Of a stretch of DNA of 53,420 bases, positions 7,342 through 15,619 are shown one piece after another (positions within the stretch are counted from its first letter, which is position 1; each line of letters begins with the position of its first letter). Source of the DNA: JABDOU01 sp041609995 (lineage in GTDB: Bacteria; Actinomycetota; Acidimicrobiia; Spongiisociales; SHLN01). The stretch spans positions 1 to 53,420 of the forward strand of contig JBFIPU010000008.1 in NCBI GenBank assembly GCA_041609995.1, in the 5' to 3' direction. Under the pieces are notes generated by a model. It worked only from the letters and a program-made list of their open reading frames with translations, made no database searches and was not told the origin of the DNA. Made by a program: the position numbers and the translations under genes.

Positions 7342-8643
7342 TTACAGCACCGCCTCCGTCCCGGGCCGGTAGCTCGACCAGGCGAACCAGAAGGTGTCGA
7401 GATGGGGTATCTCCACGAGCTCGGCTCCGGCCATTTCCCCGTCGACGGCCTGGCCGAAGATGTTCCAAGTGGACCCGGTTTCTCCGTCCACGAACCCGTC
7501 GGCCGTGGCGGAGAACGTGAGCCTTCGATCCCCGAGGTCCGGGGAGAAGACCTTGACGGTGCCCACTTCCTTGCCCTCGCTGATCTCGGCGGTATCCACG
7601 CCGGAGGCCTGGCCAGGGTTGAAGAAGATGACGAGGTCCGTATCCCCCAGTGAATCCTCGGTGACCGTGCGCTGGGCGCCGCCGACGATGTCGAGGGACC
7701 ATGCCTTGTTGAGGTCCCCGATCGTCACCCCGACCACGCGCTGCTTGGCCCGCGCCTGGTCATCGCCCGCCACCGGGAAGAAGGTTCCGGTGTCGGGATC
7801 GTCATAGCCGCGATAGGGGTTGACGCCGTAGGTGCGTCGGTGCCCGGTTCGCTCACGATCCAGCACTTTCCCGTCGGGGTGAGCTGCTTTGAACTCACCC
7901 CAGGAGACGAGCGAAGATGCCACCGGCTCGAGTTCCTCTCCCGTCAGGTAACCGACCACGGCCTTGCCGTCGAAGTGGGTCCACAGGGTCTCGGTCGCCC
8001 GGTCATACATGACGAGTGCCGAATTGAACAATGAGCCCGAGGTGCCGAAGCTGTTGAGCCGGTCCTGCACCGTACGCTTGAAGGTCACCGCCGAGTTGCA
8101 GAGCGGGCAGTATGTCACCGCCACCGGTTCTCCGCCCACCACATCGTTCACGATCTCGTGCCAGATGAGAATTTGGACCGGATAGGCGCGGGCATCACCG
8201 TTGATCTCGACTTCCACCAACGGCTCCCGGTCTGCCAGATAGGCGTCGGCGGTAGCGACGTCCACGAACGCCGGCTCGTCGATGGGCGGAATTCCGTCCG
8301 GCGGCGGTCCCCCTCGAAGGATGTCAGAAGGGTCGATGAGGGGAGGAGGGAACGACGGATCATTGCGGTCTTCCAGCGCCGACGGTACGTCGACCCGGAC
8401 GACCTCAGGAAGGGCGGCCCCCGACTCAACTGCCGGGGCAACCTCATCCAGCTGATTCACCTCGACCTCCGTTCCCGGGTCGGACGCCTGCGACTGACCG
8501 TCATCCGGTGCAGCGGCAGGCGAATCCGTGTCGGCAGCCCCGCCGCAGGCGGCAAGCACGACGGCGGACGCCAGGACGAAGGCGGCTTGAAAGCGGGCTG
8601 TGACCATGGATCTGTAACGGGCCGGGTGCCCACTTTGTTCCAT
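7342..8643 (-). CDS. DUF3179-family lipoprotein
   Basis: A 433-residue secreted protein. The hydrophobic segment ending VVLAACGG is a lipobox with C33 as the acylated residue, followed by a Pro/Asp/Glu-rich linker. The main domain carries the DUF3179 signature: AYPVQILIWHEIVNDVVGGEPVAVTYCPLCNSAV near residue 150, then FGTSGSLFNSALVMYDRATETLWTHFDGKAVVG. No biochemical function is established for the family. The start at 8643 has AAGGG eight bases upstream; ATG 8607 is an alternative that still leaves a good lipoprotein signal. It faces the whiB-like gene tail to tail. Confidence 0.85.
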   Translation of the reverse strand: MEQSGHPARYRSMVTARFQAAFVLASAVVLAACGGAADTDSPAAAPDDGQSQASDPGTEVEVNQLDEVAPAVESGAALPEVVRVDVPSALEDRNDPSFPPPLIDPSDILRGGPPPDGIPPIDEPAFVDVATADAYLADREPLVEVEINGDARAYPVQILIWHEIVNDVVGGEPVAVTYCPLCNSAVTFKRTVQDRLNSFGTSGSLFNSALVMYDRATETLWTHFDGKAVVGYLTGEELEPVASSLVSWGEFKAAHPDGKVLDRERTGHRRTYGVNPYRGYDDPDTGTFFPVAGDDQARAKQRVVGVTIGDLNKAWSLDIVGGAQRTVTEDSLGDTDLVIFFNPGQASGVDTAEISEGKEVGTVKVFSPDLGDRRLTFSATADGFVDGETGSTWNIFGQAVDGEMAGAELVEIPHLDTFWFAWSSYRPGTEAVL

Positions 8644-8725
8644 CGGGCACCCTTCGGATAACGCGACAAAGCTCGCTACAATCACGACCGTGTCGGAGTC
8701 CAGAACGATGCCCAGAAGGTTGACC

Positions 8726-8785
8726 AGCCGGACAACCCAGCCGGACAACCCAGCCGGACAACCCAGCCGGACAACCCAGCCGGAC
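8726..8785. repeat. 13-bp tandem repeat, four and a half copies
   Basis: The unit AGCCGGACAACCC is repeated exactly four times (8726-8738, 8739-8751, 8752-8764, 8765-8777) and a partial fifth copy runs to 8785. The period is not a multiple of three, so it is unlikely to encode protein. It lies between the divergent DUF3179 gene and the gamma-glutamylcyclotransferase-like gene, about 80 bases upstream of the former. Confidence 0.95.
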
Positions 8786-8932
8786 GACAAGACCGGATCC
8801 GGAATCGGATTCACGAGCGGATGGATGACCGGACGGCAGCAGGATGGACAGCAAACCGGCGCCACATAACCGACAGCCATGACAGGCAGTCACAGAAGGC
8901 AGTCAGGAAGAAGTCAAACAGGTAGTGAACAC

Positions 8933-9367
8933 GTGCTGTATTTTGCTTACACGACGCTGATCGATCCCAGCCACATGGAGAAGGTCGCCCCCAACGCCAG
9001 ATTCGAGTTCGTGGCTCACCTGCCGGAAACCAAGCTCGTCTTCCCGGTGAAGGACGGTCACTGGAAAGGTGGGCTCCCGTCCGTGCTCCCGGAGTCGGGC
9101 AACACCGTGTGGGGAGCCATCTTTGACGTTCCTCCCAGAGAGTTGGAGGCTCTGGACGAGGTCGAGGCGGAAGAGGGCAGGGTGCGGGTGACCCGGTCGG
9201 CCATGGATCGGGCCGGCAAGCGCCACGAGGTGGTGACGCACGCCTTCGAACCGAACGGCAGCAAGAAGTACAAGCCGTCATCTCAATACATGTCCGTGGT
9301 CGTCAAGGGTGGCCGCCACTGGTCCCTGCCGGCCGGATGGATCGCGGGGCTCGAAGAGTACGTCTAA
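8933..9367 (+). CDS. Gamma-glutamylcyclotransferase-like (AIG2/GGCT fold) protein
   Basis: A 144-residue protein that opens with MLYFAYTTLID and contains GAIFDVPPRELEALDEVEAEEG (about residues 61-82) and a late YMSVVVK strand. This is the GGCT fold pattern: YFAYGSN-like start, beta strand with V(W)G, and LDxxE with the catalytic Glu. The usual YGSN phosphate-binding turn is replaced by YTTL, so substrate or activity may differ. The GTG 8933 start is chosen because it puts the fold's first strand at the N-terminus; ATG 8879 is an in-frame alternative. It precedes a small membrane protein gene by three bases. Confidence 0.75.
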   Translation: MLYFAYTTLIDPSHMEKVAPNARFEFVAHLPETKLVFPVKDGHWKGGLPSVLPESGNTVWGAIFDVPPRELEALDEVEAEEGRVRVTRSAMDRAGKRHEVVTHAFEPNGSKKYKPSSQYMSVVVKGGRHWSLPAGWIAGLEEYV

Positions 9368-9370
9368 GAG

Positions 9371-9730
9371 GTGCGCCGGCTCCCGATCTTCTGGGGGCCG
9401 GTCGCCGCTGGAGTAGCTGTCGCCATCGGGCTCGGTTCCCTGATCGGGGTGGGTATCAACTTCACGCCGATCGGTGGTACCGCCGGGGGCGAAGTGGCCC
9501 TGCTGTTCTTGTTCTTTTCGATGCAGTTCCTCGCCGGGTACGTGACGGGCCGGTTCGCGGCATCATCCCGGGCTTTTCACGGAGCCGTGGCCGGGCTCGG
9601 AACGTTCGCCGTCCCCGTTCTCCTCAGCAGCGTCTCCCAAATCGCCCTGCCGCTTCTCAACGTGCTCGGCGGAGCTCTGATCGCGACCGGGCTCGGCTAC
9701 GCAGGCGGGCTCCTGACTCGCAACGCCTAG
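9371..9730 (+). CDS. Small hydrophobic membrane protein, unknown
   Basis: A 119-residue protein with four predicted membrane segments (about residues 8-30, 40-60, 68-85 and 92-114), rich in Gly, Ala and Leu. I recognise no motif; the general pattern resembles the small four-helix TIGR04086/DUF-type proteins of Gram-positives, but I cannot assign it. The GTG start is three bases after the preceding stop, so the two are probably co-transcribed. The promoter of the RNase P RNA gene overlaps its last codons. Confidence 0.7.
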   Translation: MRRLPIFWGPVAAGVAVAIGLGSLIGVGINFTPIGGTAGGEVALLFLFFSMQFLAGYVTGRFAASSRAFHGAVAGLGTFAVPVLLSSVSQIALPLLNVLGGALIATGLGYAGGLLTRNA

Positions 9731-9740
9731 CAGATACAAT
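9713..9740 (+). promoter_or_regulatory. Promoter of rnpB
   Basis: A -10 hexamer TACAAT (9735-9740) and a -35-like CTGACT (9713-9718) are separated by 16 bases. They place a transcription start around 9747-9750, exactly where the RNase P RNA 5' strand begins. The -35 lies within the end of the preceding coding sequence. Confidence 0.65.
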
Positions 9741-9749
9741 GGTCCCTGT

Positions 9750-10109
9750 AGTCCACCAGGCGGCCGCGGCGCCGGGCCATCGGCACGGCGCTGAGGAAAG
9801 TCCGGACTCCACAGGGCAAGGTGCTGGATAACGTCCAGGCAGGGTGACCTGACGGAAAGTGCCACAGAGAACAGACCGCCGATGGCCGGATCGGGCGACC
9901 GACCGGCACAGGCAAGGGTGAAACGGTGGTGTAAGAGACCACCAGTGCAGCAGGTGACTGCCGCAGCTCGGCAAACCCCACCCGGAGCAAGATCAAGCAG
10001 GAACAGGATGGCCCGTCCGCCACGTTCCAGGTAGATCGCACGAGGCCGGCGGCGACGCCGTCCCGAGATAGATGGTCGTCCTCGACAGAATCCGGCTTAC
10101 CGGTGGACT
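9750..10109 (+). ncRNA. rnpB: RNase P RNA, bacterial type A
   Basis: The terminal helix is visible as AGTCCACC at the 5' end pairing with GGTGGACT at the 3' end. The 5' half of helix P4 and conserved region I are present as GAGGAAAGTCCGGACTCC (9791-9808), followed by ACAGGGCAAGGTGCTGGATAA. The conserved late element GACAGAATCCGGCTTA (10084-10099) supplies the other P4 strand. The length of about 360 bases fits type A RNase P RNA of high-GC Gram-positives. It is the catalytic RNA that matures tRNA 5' ends. No T-run terminator follows; a GC-rich CGCCC...GGGCG hairpin lies at about 10111-10134. Confidence 0.97.
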
Positions 10110-10140
10110 ACGCCCTTCCGGGCACGCCCGGGCGGAATGG

Positions 10141-11265
10141 TCAGCCGACGTGCAATCGGCGCGTGAGCGTCCGGATGGCGGCCAGGTTGTATAGGAGATC
10201 CGTGCGTGAGGCGAGGCCGCCGCCGGGGGTGATGACGACATGCCGAAGCCCCGCTTCGGCCAGGTTGCGAATGGCTGCCTCGACGTCATCGACTGTGCCC
10301 CAGGTCACCGACTCGGCCAGCATGTCGACCGGCACCTGGGCGATGGCCGTTTCCAGCTCTCCCTTTTCGTAGGCCTGGGGCACGAAGTCGATCATCCCCC
10401 GAAACCCTTTGCCGAGCGGGTGGGTGAGGCCGGCGCGTTGCCACTCGGTATCGGAGGCGAGAAGGGCGGTGAAGCGGATGGACTTGTGTTCCAGCAGCTC
10501 GAGGGCGGCGGCGCGGGTGCGTGCGATGACCGCCAGCACCTGGGCACCTGGAACGAAGCCGGTCAGGTCACGGTCGACGTTGGCAGCCGCATCCTTGATG
10601 GCCGCCAGCGCCTCCCCGTAACGCTCGGGCGTGTAGGGAAACACCGGGTACCAGCCGTCGCCGTATTCGCCGGTCAGCCTCAGCATGCGAGGGCCGTGCG
10701 CCGCAATCCACAGCTCCGGCCGCTTGCCCGGGGCCGGGCGTAGATCCATGATCGCCTGATTCAGCGTGAAGTGGGTTCCGTCGAAATCGAATGGACCGGA
10801 GCTGTCGAAACACAACCGGATCACCTGCAACGCTTCCTCGAGGACGCTGACCGGAGTCGAGAAATCGAGCCCGTAGGGCTCGATGTTCTCTCGCTCCCCC
10901 GCCCCTATCCCCAGGATCGGGGGCCGCCGCGTGAGGTGCGAGAGGGTCATGAACGCCTGCGCAATCAGTACCGGGTGGCGCCGGATGGGCTCGGTCACAC
11001 CTACCGCAAGCTGCATATTGCCGGCCGGCTTCGCCAACGCCCCCATCAACACCTGGTAGTCGAAATACTCGTGAGGGGATTCGGCCGGGTCGGCCATCCA
11101 GGAGAAGTCGCGATCCCACAAAGCCTGGGGGAAGAACCCGAGAAAATGATCCACCGCCCAGATCGAGTCGAGCCGCAGGACCCGCCGGGCCATCGTGACA
11201 ATCTGGCGTACCCGCTTCCACGGCGGGTTGGTGATACCGGAGATACCGACCGAGATTCGGGCCAT
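10141..11265 (-). CDS. LLM-class F420-dependent oxidoreductase
   Basis: A 374-residue bacterial luciferase-like (TIM barrel) protein. It shows the N-terminal strand MARISVGISG, WAVDHFLGFFPQ (residues about 37-48), VGVTEPIRRHPVLIAQAFMTLSHLT, LGIGAGERENIEPYGLDFSTPVSVLEEAL and ELWIAAHGPRMLRLTGEYGDGWYP, all typical of F420 or flavin-dependent members. The histidine-bearing DH motif and the GAGE loop bind the deazaflavin in characterised relatives. Substrate is unknown. The ATG at 11265 is preferred over a TTG three bases earlier. The patatin gene lies upstream on the same strand, 115 bases away. Confidence 0.88.
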   Translation of the reverse strand: MARISVGISGITNPPWKRVRQIVTMARRVLRLDSIWAVDHFLGFFPQALWDRDFSWMADPAESPHEYFDYQVLMGALAKPAGNMQLAVGVTEPIRRHPVLIAQAFMTLSHLTRRPPILGIGAGERENIEPYGLDFSTPVSVLEEALQVIRLCFDSSGPFDFDGTHFTLNQAIMDLRPAPGKRPELWIAAHGPRMLRLTGEYGDGWYPVFPYTPERYGEALAAIKDAAANVDRDLTGFVPGAQVLAVIARTRAAALELLEHKSIRFTALLASDTEWQRAGLTHPLGKGFRGMIDFVPQAYEKGELETAIAQVPVDMLAESVTWGTVDDVEAAIRNLAEAGLRHVVITPGGGLASRTDLLYNLAAIRTLTRRLHVG

Positions 11266-11380
11266 CAAAAAGCCACGTTAGCCCCTCGCCGCAGAGCAAT
11301 ACGGCGCATCGAGGTCGCCGGGATGCGATCAGGGAAGGGCTGGATCCGTGTCAGGGTCGGGACCATCGTTGGACGGGGAA

Positions 11381-12313
11381 TCACCCCCCTTCCTCCTCGC
11401 CGACGTCTGTGGCACGCCGGTTTTGCGGTTTGCCGGTCACCTTGTTCTCGCTGAACCAACGGTCGGCCGCCTTGTAGCCCTTGTCGAATAGCTCCGCCGC
11501 CTGATCGGGTGTGAGGTCGAACTGCATCGGAATGATGTTGGCGGGCACATCGATGATGTAGTCGAAGGCGACGACCGGCCGGGGCAACGTCTCACGAGCC
11601 GACATCCCGGCCTGGATGACAGCGGTCGCCAGCGACAGCGGTCCCACGATCTCGAAGTGCTCGTGAGGGCCCTCGACGAACCGAAACCCGATCGTGGGCA
11701 CCTCGGGGTTCGCCTTCACCACCTCGAGGGGAAACCGGGAGGCGAGCGCACCATCGGCGAACCAGACCTCCTGCTTGCGTGTCAGGTGCATGAGCTTGAC
11801 CGGCTTGAAGAAGAAGGGAACCGACGCCGACATCCGCACGGCCAGCGCCACCGGGAACCGGGAGGGGTCATAGCCGTAGTAGGCGAGGCCGGAGGGCATC
11901 AGCACACCCCGGCCGTGGGTGATGTCGGTGGAAATCATCTTGAGATACCCGTCCGGAAGATCACCGAACACCCGCAGCCCCTTGCGCCGCAGCAGCTCAT
12001 CGACGATGCGGTGCAGCGTGTCGCCATGGTGCAAGCCATGGTGCAAGAAGAGGCCCGCCTGTTGACCGACCGGCCTCCAGGTTTCGACGGTGGCGTCCAT
12101 CATCGAAGGCCAGTCGGCGGTCGTCACCTCGTGGCGTAGCTCCTCGGAGTTGTACCCGGCCGCCACAAACGCCGACACCATGGCTCCCGCCGACGTGCCG
12201 GCCAGCGTGTTGAAGGTATAGCCGGCGTCCAGGGCGGCCGCCGCCGCTCCGGCAGCCGCGATGCCCTTCACCCCCCCGCCTTCGAAAACGCCATTGATCG
12301 CCAGCATGTGCAT
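11381..12313 (-). CDS. Patatin-like phospholipase
   Basis: A 310-residue patatin-family acyl hydrolase. The oxyanion glycine loop is EGGGVKG (residues 11-17), the nucleophile is S41 in GTSAGA, and the dyad aspartate is D187 in FADGALASRFPL. All three catalytic elements are intact, so it should be an active serine lipase or phospholipase. No signal peptide is seen, suggesting action at the inner face of the membrane. It is divergent from the TlpA/CcdA pair, sharing a 101-base upstream region with it. Confidence 0.9.
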   Translation of the reverse strand: MHMLAINGVFEGGGVKGIAAAGAAAAALDAGYTFNTLAGTSAGAMVSAFVAAGYNSEELRHEVTTADWPSMMDATVETWRPVGQQAGLFLHHGLHHGDTLHRIVDELLRRKGLRVFGDLPDGYLKMISTDITHGRGVLMPSGLAYYGYDPSRFPVALAVRMSASVPFFFKPVKLMHLTRKQEVWFADGALASRFPLEVVKANPEVPTIGFRFVEGPHEHFEIVGPLSLATAVIQAGMSARETLPRPVVAFDYIIDVPANIIPMQFDLTPDQAAELFDKGYKAADRWFSENKVTGKPQNRRATDVGEEEGG

Positions 12314-12414
12314 CAGGATGCTACGGGATCACTTCCGGCGTTCGCCGTTTCCTGCGCTTCCTTTCGTTGGCGGTTTCGTGGGAATCTTCGACATCGCCAC
12401 CTCGTTGTACTGGT

Positions 12415-12996
12415 ATGCGACTCGAAGATTCCGACCCGACCCGAGCAAGTTCGCGTCGCTCACAGCGAGCGGCGGTGGCCGCCGCCGTGAGCATCCTCAT
12501 CTTGGCCGCAACCGTGACCCTGGCCTTCCTGCCTTCTGGCCCGGACGCTCCGCTCCCCGGGGAGACCGAAGGCGATTCCATCAACACGCCGGGAGCCGTA
12601 GCCGAATACACCATCTACGAATCCGCCGACGCGCTGCTCGCCGACTACCGCGGCCAACCGCTCGTCGTCAACTTCTTCGCGTCCTGGTGTGCGCCGTGCC
12701 GCGCCGAGCTGCCCGACTTCGCGAGAGCGCACGCCGAGTACGGCGACCGGGTGGCCTTCGTCGGCGTCGACTATCAGGATCCCGACCGGCAGGCGGCCAT
12801 CGAGCTTCTGTCCCAAACCGGCGTCACCTATCCCATCGCCGAGGACGCCACAGGAGCGCTTCTCGAAGAGCTGTCCGGTCTTCCCGCCATGCCGACGACC
12901 ATATTCATCGATTCCGACGGAACCATCGCCGACCGCCACCGAGGCATCATCCTCGCCGACGAGCTCCGTACGAAGATCGAGCAGCTCCTCACGTGA
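12415..12996 (+). CDS. Membrane-anchored TlpA-type thiol-disulfide oxidoreductase
   Basis: A 193-residue thioredoxin-fold protein with an N-terminal membrane anchor (about residues 19-39) and the active site FFASWCAPCRAELP (C92, C95), then the cis-proline loop AMPTTIFIDSDG near residue 164. The long in-frame extension upstream of ATG 12415 is not needed; this start puts the anchor at the N-terminus. It overlaps the following ccdA-like gene by GTGA, so the pair is almost certainly a relay in which CcdA carries reducing power across the membrane to this protein. Confidence 0.88.
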   Translation: MRLEDSDPTRASSRRSQRAAVAAAVSILILAATVTLAFLPSGPDAPLPGETEGDSINTPGAVAEYTIYESADALLADYRGQPLVVNFFASWCAPCRAELPDFARAHAEYGDRVAFVGVDYQDPDRQAAIELLSQTGVTYPIAEDATGALLEELSGLPAMPTTIFIDSDGTIADRHRGIILADELRTKIEQLLT

Positions 12997-13838
12997 TCGC
13001 TGCATTTGCCGCCGGCCTGATCGCCTCGATCAACCCGTGCGGGTTCGCCATGTTGCCGGCCTACGCCGGATTCTTTCTCGGCCTCGACTCCGAGACCTCC
13101 AAAAGCCGTGCCATCACGCGGGCATTCTGGGTGGCGGCCATCATGTCACTTGGCTTCCTCGCCGTGTTTGGCGTCTTTGGATTGGCGTTCGGATTGGGAG
13201 GCGTCGCCGTGGCCTCGCGCATCACTGCGGCCGTACCCTGGATCGCGATCGTCATCGGCTCTGGCCTCATCTTCCTCGGAATCGCGCTTTTGTTCGGTTA
13301 CGAGCTCAAGGTGAGCCTTCCGACCGGAGGACGGGGCACTTCCGAGCGATCGGCCCGGGCGGTCTTCGTGTTCGGGTCGTCCTACGCGTTGGCCTCCCTT
13401 TCGTGCGCGCTGCCGGTGTTTCTCATCGTGGTCAGTCAAACCGTGACGGCCGACACGTTCCTCGGCGCCGTCGGCTCGTTCATCGCCTACGCGGCCGGCA
13501 TGGCGCTGGTGATCACCGCAGTGACCGTTGCCTTGGCGCTAGGTCAGGACCGACTGGTGAACGCGGCGCGCCGCGTCTCGCGGCAGGCCAACCGGGTGGC
13601 CGGTGTCCTCCTGGCGATTGCCGGCGCCTTCATCGTCTTCTATTGGACACTGGTGTTGCGTCTGGGACCGGAGGCCCTGGTCACCAATCCGATAACCCGC
13701 TGGGTGGAGGGCGTCTCCGGTGACCTGACCGGCATCATCGGCGACCGGCCCCTGCTGTGGTTGGGCATCTTCGGTGCACTCGTGATGGGAGCATGGCTGT
13801 ACGCTTCGTCCCGCAAACAGACCGCCGATTCAGCCTGA
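12993..13838 (+). CDS. ccdA: CcdA-family thiol electron transporter
   Basis: A 281-residue multi-pass protein. The two redox cysteines of the CcdA/DsbD membrane domain are in place: C16 in SINPCGFAMLPAY and C138 in SLSCALPVF. Six core helices are followed by an extra C-terminal segment with a further span (about residues 245-268), making it somewhat longer than the minimal CcdA of about 200-235 residues. It should carry electrons from cytoplasmic thioredoxin to the outer face. The GTG start overlaps the tlpA-type gene stop, and a F420-type oxidoreductase gene follows 14 bases later. Confidence 0.9.
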   Translation: MIAAFAAGLIASINPCGFAMLPAYAGFFLGLDSETSKSRAITRAFWVAAIMSLGFLAVFGVFGLAFGLGGVAVASRITAAVPWIAIVIGSGLIFLGIALLFGYELKVSLPTGGRGTSERSARAVFVFGSSYALASLSCALPVFLIVVSQTVTADTFLGAVGSFIAYAAGMALVITAVTVALALGQDRLVNAARRVSRQANRVAGVLLAIAGAFIVFYWTLVLRLGPEALVTNPITRWVEGVSGDLTGIIGDRPLLWLGIFGALVMGAWLYASSRKQTADSA

Positions 13839-13852
13839 GGACGAGAAACACC

Positions 13853-14839
13853 ATGCGCTTTGCCTACTTCTGCGGCCACGAACAGTGGCACCCCGAGGAG
13901 CTCGTATTCCACGCCGAGCTGGCCGAACGGGCCGGGTTCGACATGTGCATGGTGTCCGAGCATTTCCATCCCTGGGTGGACGACCACAGCGCTTCCGGGT
14001 TTGCCTATTCGACCATCGGGGCGATGGCGCAGGCCACGACCGCGATGGCGTTCGCCACTGCCGTTACGACACCGCTCTTCCGATATCACCCGGGTCTGGT
14101 CGCCCAGGCGGCCGCCACCCTCGACCGCCTCTCAGGAGGCCGCTTTCATCTAGGCGTCGGCACCGGCGAGAACATCAACGAGGGTCCGCTCGGACTCGAC
14201 TTCCCAAAATATGCGGAGCGGGCAGCCCGGATGAGCGAGGCGCTCGACATCATGCGCCGGCTGCTCGATGGCGAGAAGCTCGACTACGAAGGAGAGTTCT
14301 ATCGGACCGACAAGGCAAAGCTCTACAGCCCGCCCATGGGGCCGGTGCCGATCTGGATGGCAGCGGGCGGCCCCAAGTCTGCGACCCTGGCCGGAACCAA
14401 GGCCCAGGGTGTGATCGTCAGCGTCAAAGACCCGGACGAGGCCTTCGAGAAGGTCATCATCCCCGCCCGCCAAGCGGCGGCCGACGCCGGTCACCCACCG
14501 CCCACCGTGGCCGCCAGCCGCTGGACCATCTATGCCAAGGACCATGACGAGGCCTGGGATGTTCTCCGCCCCTGGCGGGGTCTGCGGGCGCCGGGCAGGT
14601 TGGAGGCGGTGGACCCGATGGTGCTTCGACACCGGGCCGACGACCTCCCCCGGGAGGACATCCTGGGGCGCTACAGCATCGCCGCCACCCCGGACGAGAT
14701 CGTCGAGACCTACCTTCCGCTCGTTGAGGAGATCGGAGCTGACGTCGTGACCATCCAGATCGCCGGATCGGACCAGGCGGCCACCATCGCCATGCTGGGG
14801 CGCGAGGTGATCCCCGCCCTCAGGGCTGCAGCCGGCTGA
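13853..14839 (+). CDS. LLM-class F420-dependent oxidoreductase, glucose-6-phosphate dehydrogenase-like group
   Basis: A 328-residue luciferase-like TIM barrel. Visible elements are FAYFCGHEQWHPEELVFHAELAERAG at the N-terminus, SEHFHPWVDDHS (residues about 40-51), the AVTTPLFRYHPGLVAQAAATLDRLSGGRF strand-helix, GVGTGENINE and PIWMAAGGPKSATLAG. The SEHFHPW segment and GTGENINE loop are characteristic of the F420-dependent glucose-6-phosphate dehydrogenase (Fgd)-related proteins. Whether the substrate really is glucose-6-phosphate cannot be told. The ATG 13853 follows GAGGACGAGAAA. Its 3' end overlaps the convergent lipoprotein gene by 20 bases. Confidence 0.87.
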   Translation: MRFAYFCGHEQWHPEELVFHAELAERAGFDMCMVSEHFHPWVDDHSASGFAYSTIGAMAQATTAMAFATAVTTPLFRYHPGLVAQAAATLDRLSGGRFHLGVGTGENINEGPLGLDFPKYAERAARMSEALDIMRRLLDGEKLDYEGEFYRTDKAKLYSPPMGPVPIWMAAGGPKSATLAGTKAQGVIVSVKDPDEAFEKVIIPARQAAADAGHPPPTVAASRWTIYAKDHDEAWDVLRPWRGLRAPGRLEAVDPMVLRHRADDLPREDILGRYSIAATPDEIVETYLPLVEEIGADVVTIQIAGSDQAATIAMLGREVIPALRAAAG

Positions 14840-15575
14840 TCCGTTCCACCCAGGCGGCCAGGTCCTGTTGATATACGCTTGCGGGATTGGTCCGCTCGAT
14901 CGACATCTCGACACTGGCGATCTGGTCGGCCATCACCGGCCCCCATACCGTCTCGTGACCGGGGCCGTTGTCGAGCCAGTGGTTGAACACCGGCGCAAAC
15001 GCGTGGCCGAACGATGCCACCAGATCGACAACCCATCCCGCGGGCGTCTCGGTTGCCACCAACTCCGACGCCCCGACGTCGTGTTCCACCTCGACGAACA
15101 CATAGGTGACCCCATCGACGATGACGGCCCGGTCAGACGCCAGTTCCCATCCGCTCAGGCCGGAGCCGGCAAACGGCTCGAACGAATCCGAGAACGCCTT
15201 CCAGAAGTTGTCGGCGACCCGGGCGCTGACCCCGGAGCTCAATAGATCGGCCATGAGGGCGCCCGTGGGCTCCTCGACCCCCACCAGCAGCGCCAGCTGC
15301 GTCTCGGGCACGAGCGACGTCGCCAGCTCCGGGTCCCCGCCTTCCAGCGCCTCAAGGAAGTCCCGCACGGCAATCTGGCCGGTCGGCGCGATCACACCGG
15401 CACCGGCGGTGGTAGGGCTGGGCGCGGGGCCGGTGGGCGCCGGGACGGCGGCGGCCCCAGGATCGACGGCACGGGCACAACCGGCCAGCAGCAAACCCAT
15501 GCCCAACAATGTGACGACCAGCAATGCCACTGCCGATGGAAGGCGACCGAAGGTGCGCTGCGGGTTTCCAACCAC
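14820..15575 (-). CDS. Putative lipoprotein, unknown function
   Basis: A 251-residue exported protein with a long signal peptide ending in the lipobox LLLAGC (C33), a Pro/Ala/Thr linker (residues 37-62), then a globular domain beginning IAVRDFLEALEGGDPELA. I recognise no characterised family. The domain has an NTF2-like look (VTYVFVEVEHDVG and VVDLVASFGHAF strands), but this is a guess. The GTG start gives a 26-residue hydrophobic core preceded by an Arg-containing n-region. It converges on and overlaps the oxidoreductase gene. Confidence 0.7.
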   Translation of the reverse strand: MVGNPQRTFGRLPSAVALLVVTLLGMGLLLAGCARAVDPGAAAVPAPTGPAPSPTTAGAGVIAPTGQIAVRDFLEALEGGDPELATSLVPETQLALLVGVEEPTGALMADLLSSGVSARVADNFWKAFSDSFEPFAGSGLSGWELASDRAVIVDGVTYVFVEVEHDVGASELVATETPAGWVVDLVASFGHAFAPVFNHWLDNGPGHETVWGPVMADQIASVEMSIERTNPASVYQQDLAAWVERISRLQP

Positions 15576-15619
15576 GGCCGAACGATAGCTTTCGAGTGGT
15601 GTTTCTCTATGGTTCTCGG

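Noticed and set aside
8726..8785. CRISPR array
   Set aside because: The 13-bp units are directly adjacent with no spacers and no cas genes nearby; it is a simple tandem repeat.
10111..10134. Intrinsic terminator after rnpB
   Set aside because: A GC-rich hairpin is possible but there is no T-run, so it was not called.
12261..12992. N-terminal extension of the CcdA protein
   Set aside because: The frame is open but its translation is Arg-rich and out of frame with the TlpA gene that clearly occupies 12415-12996; CcdA starts properly at GTG 12993.
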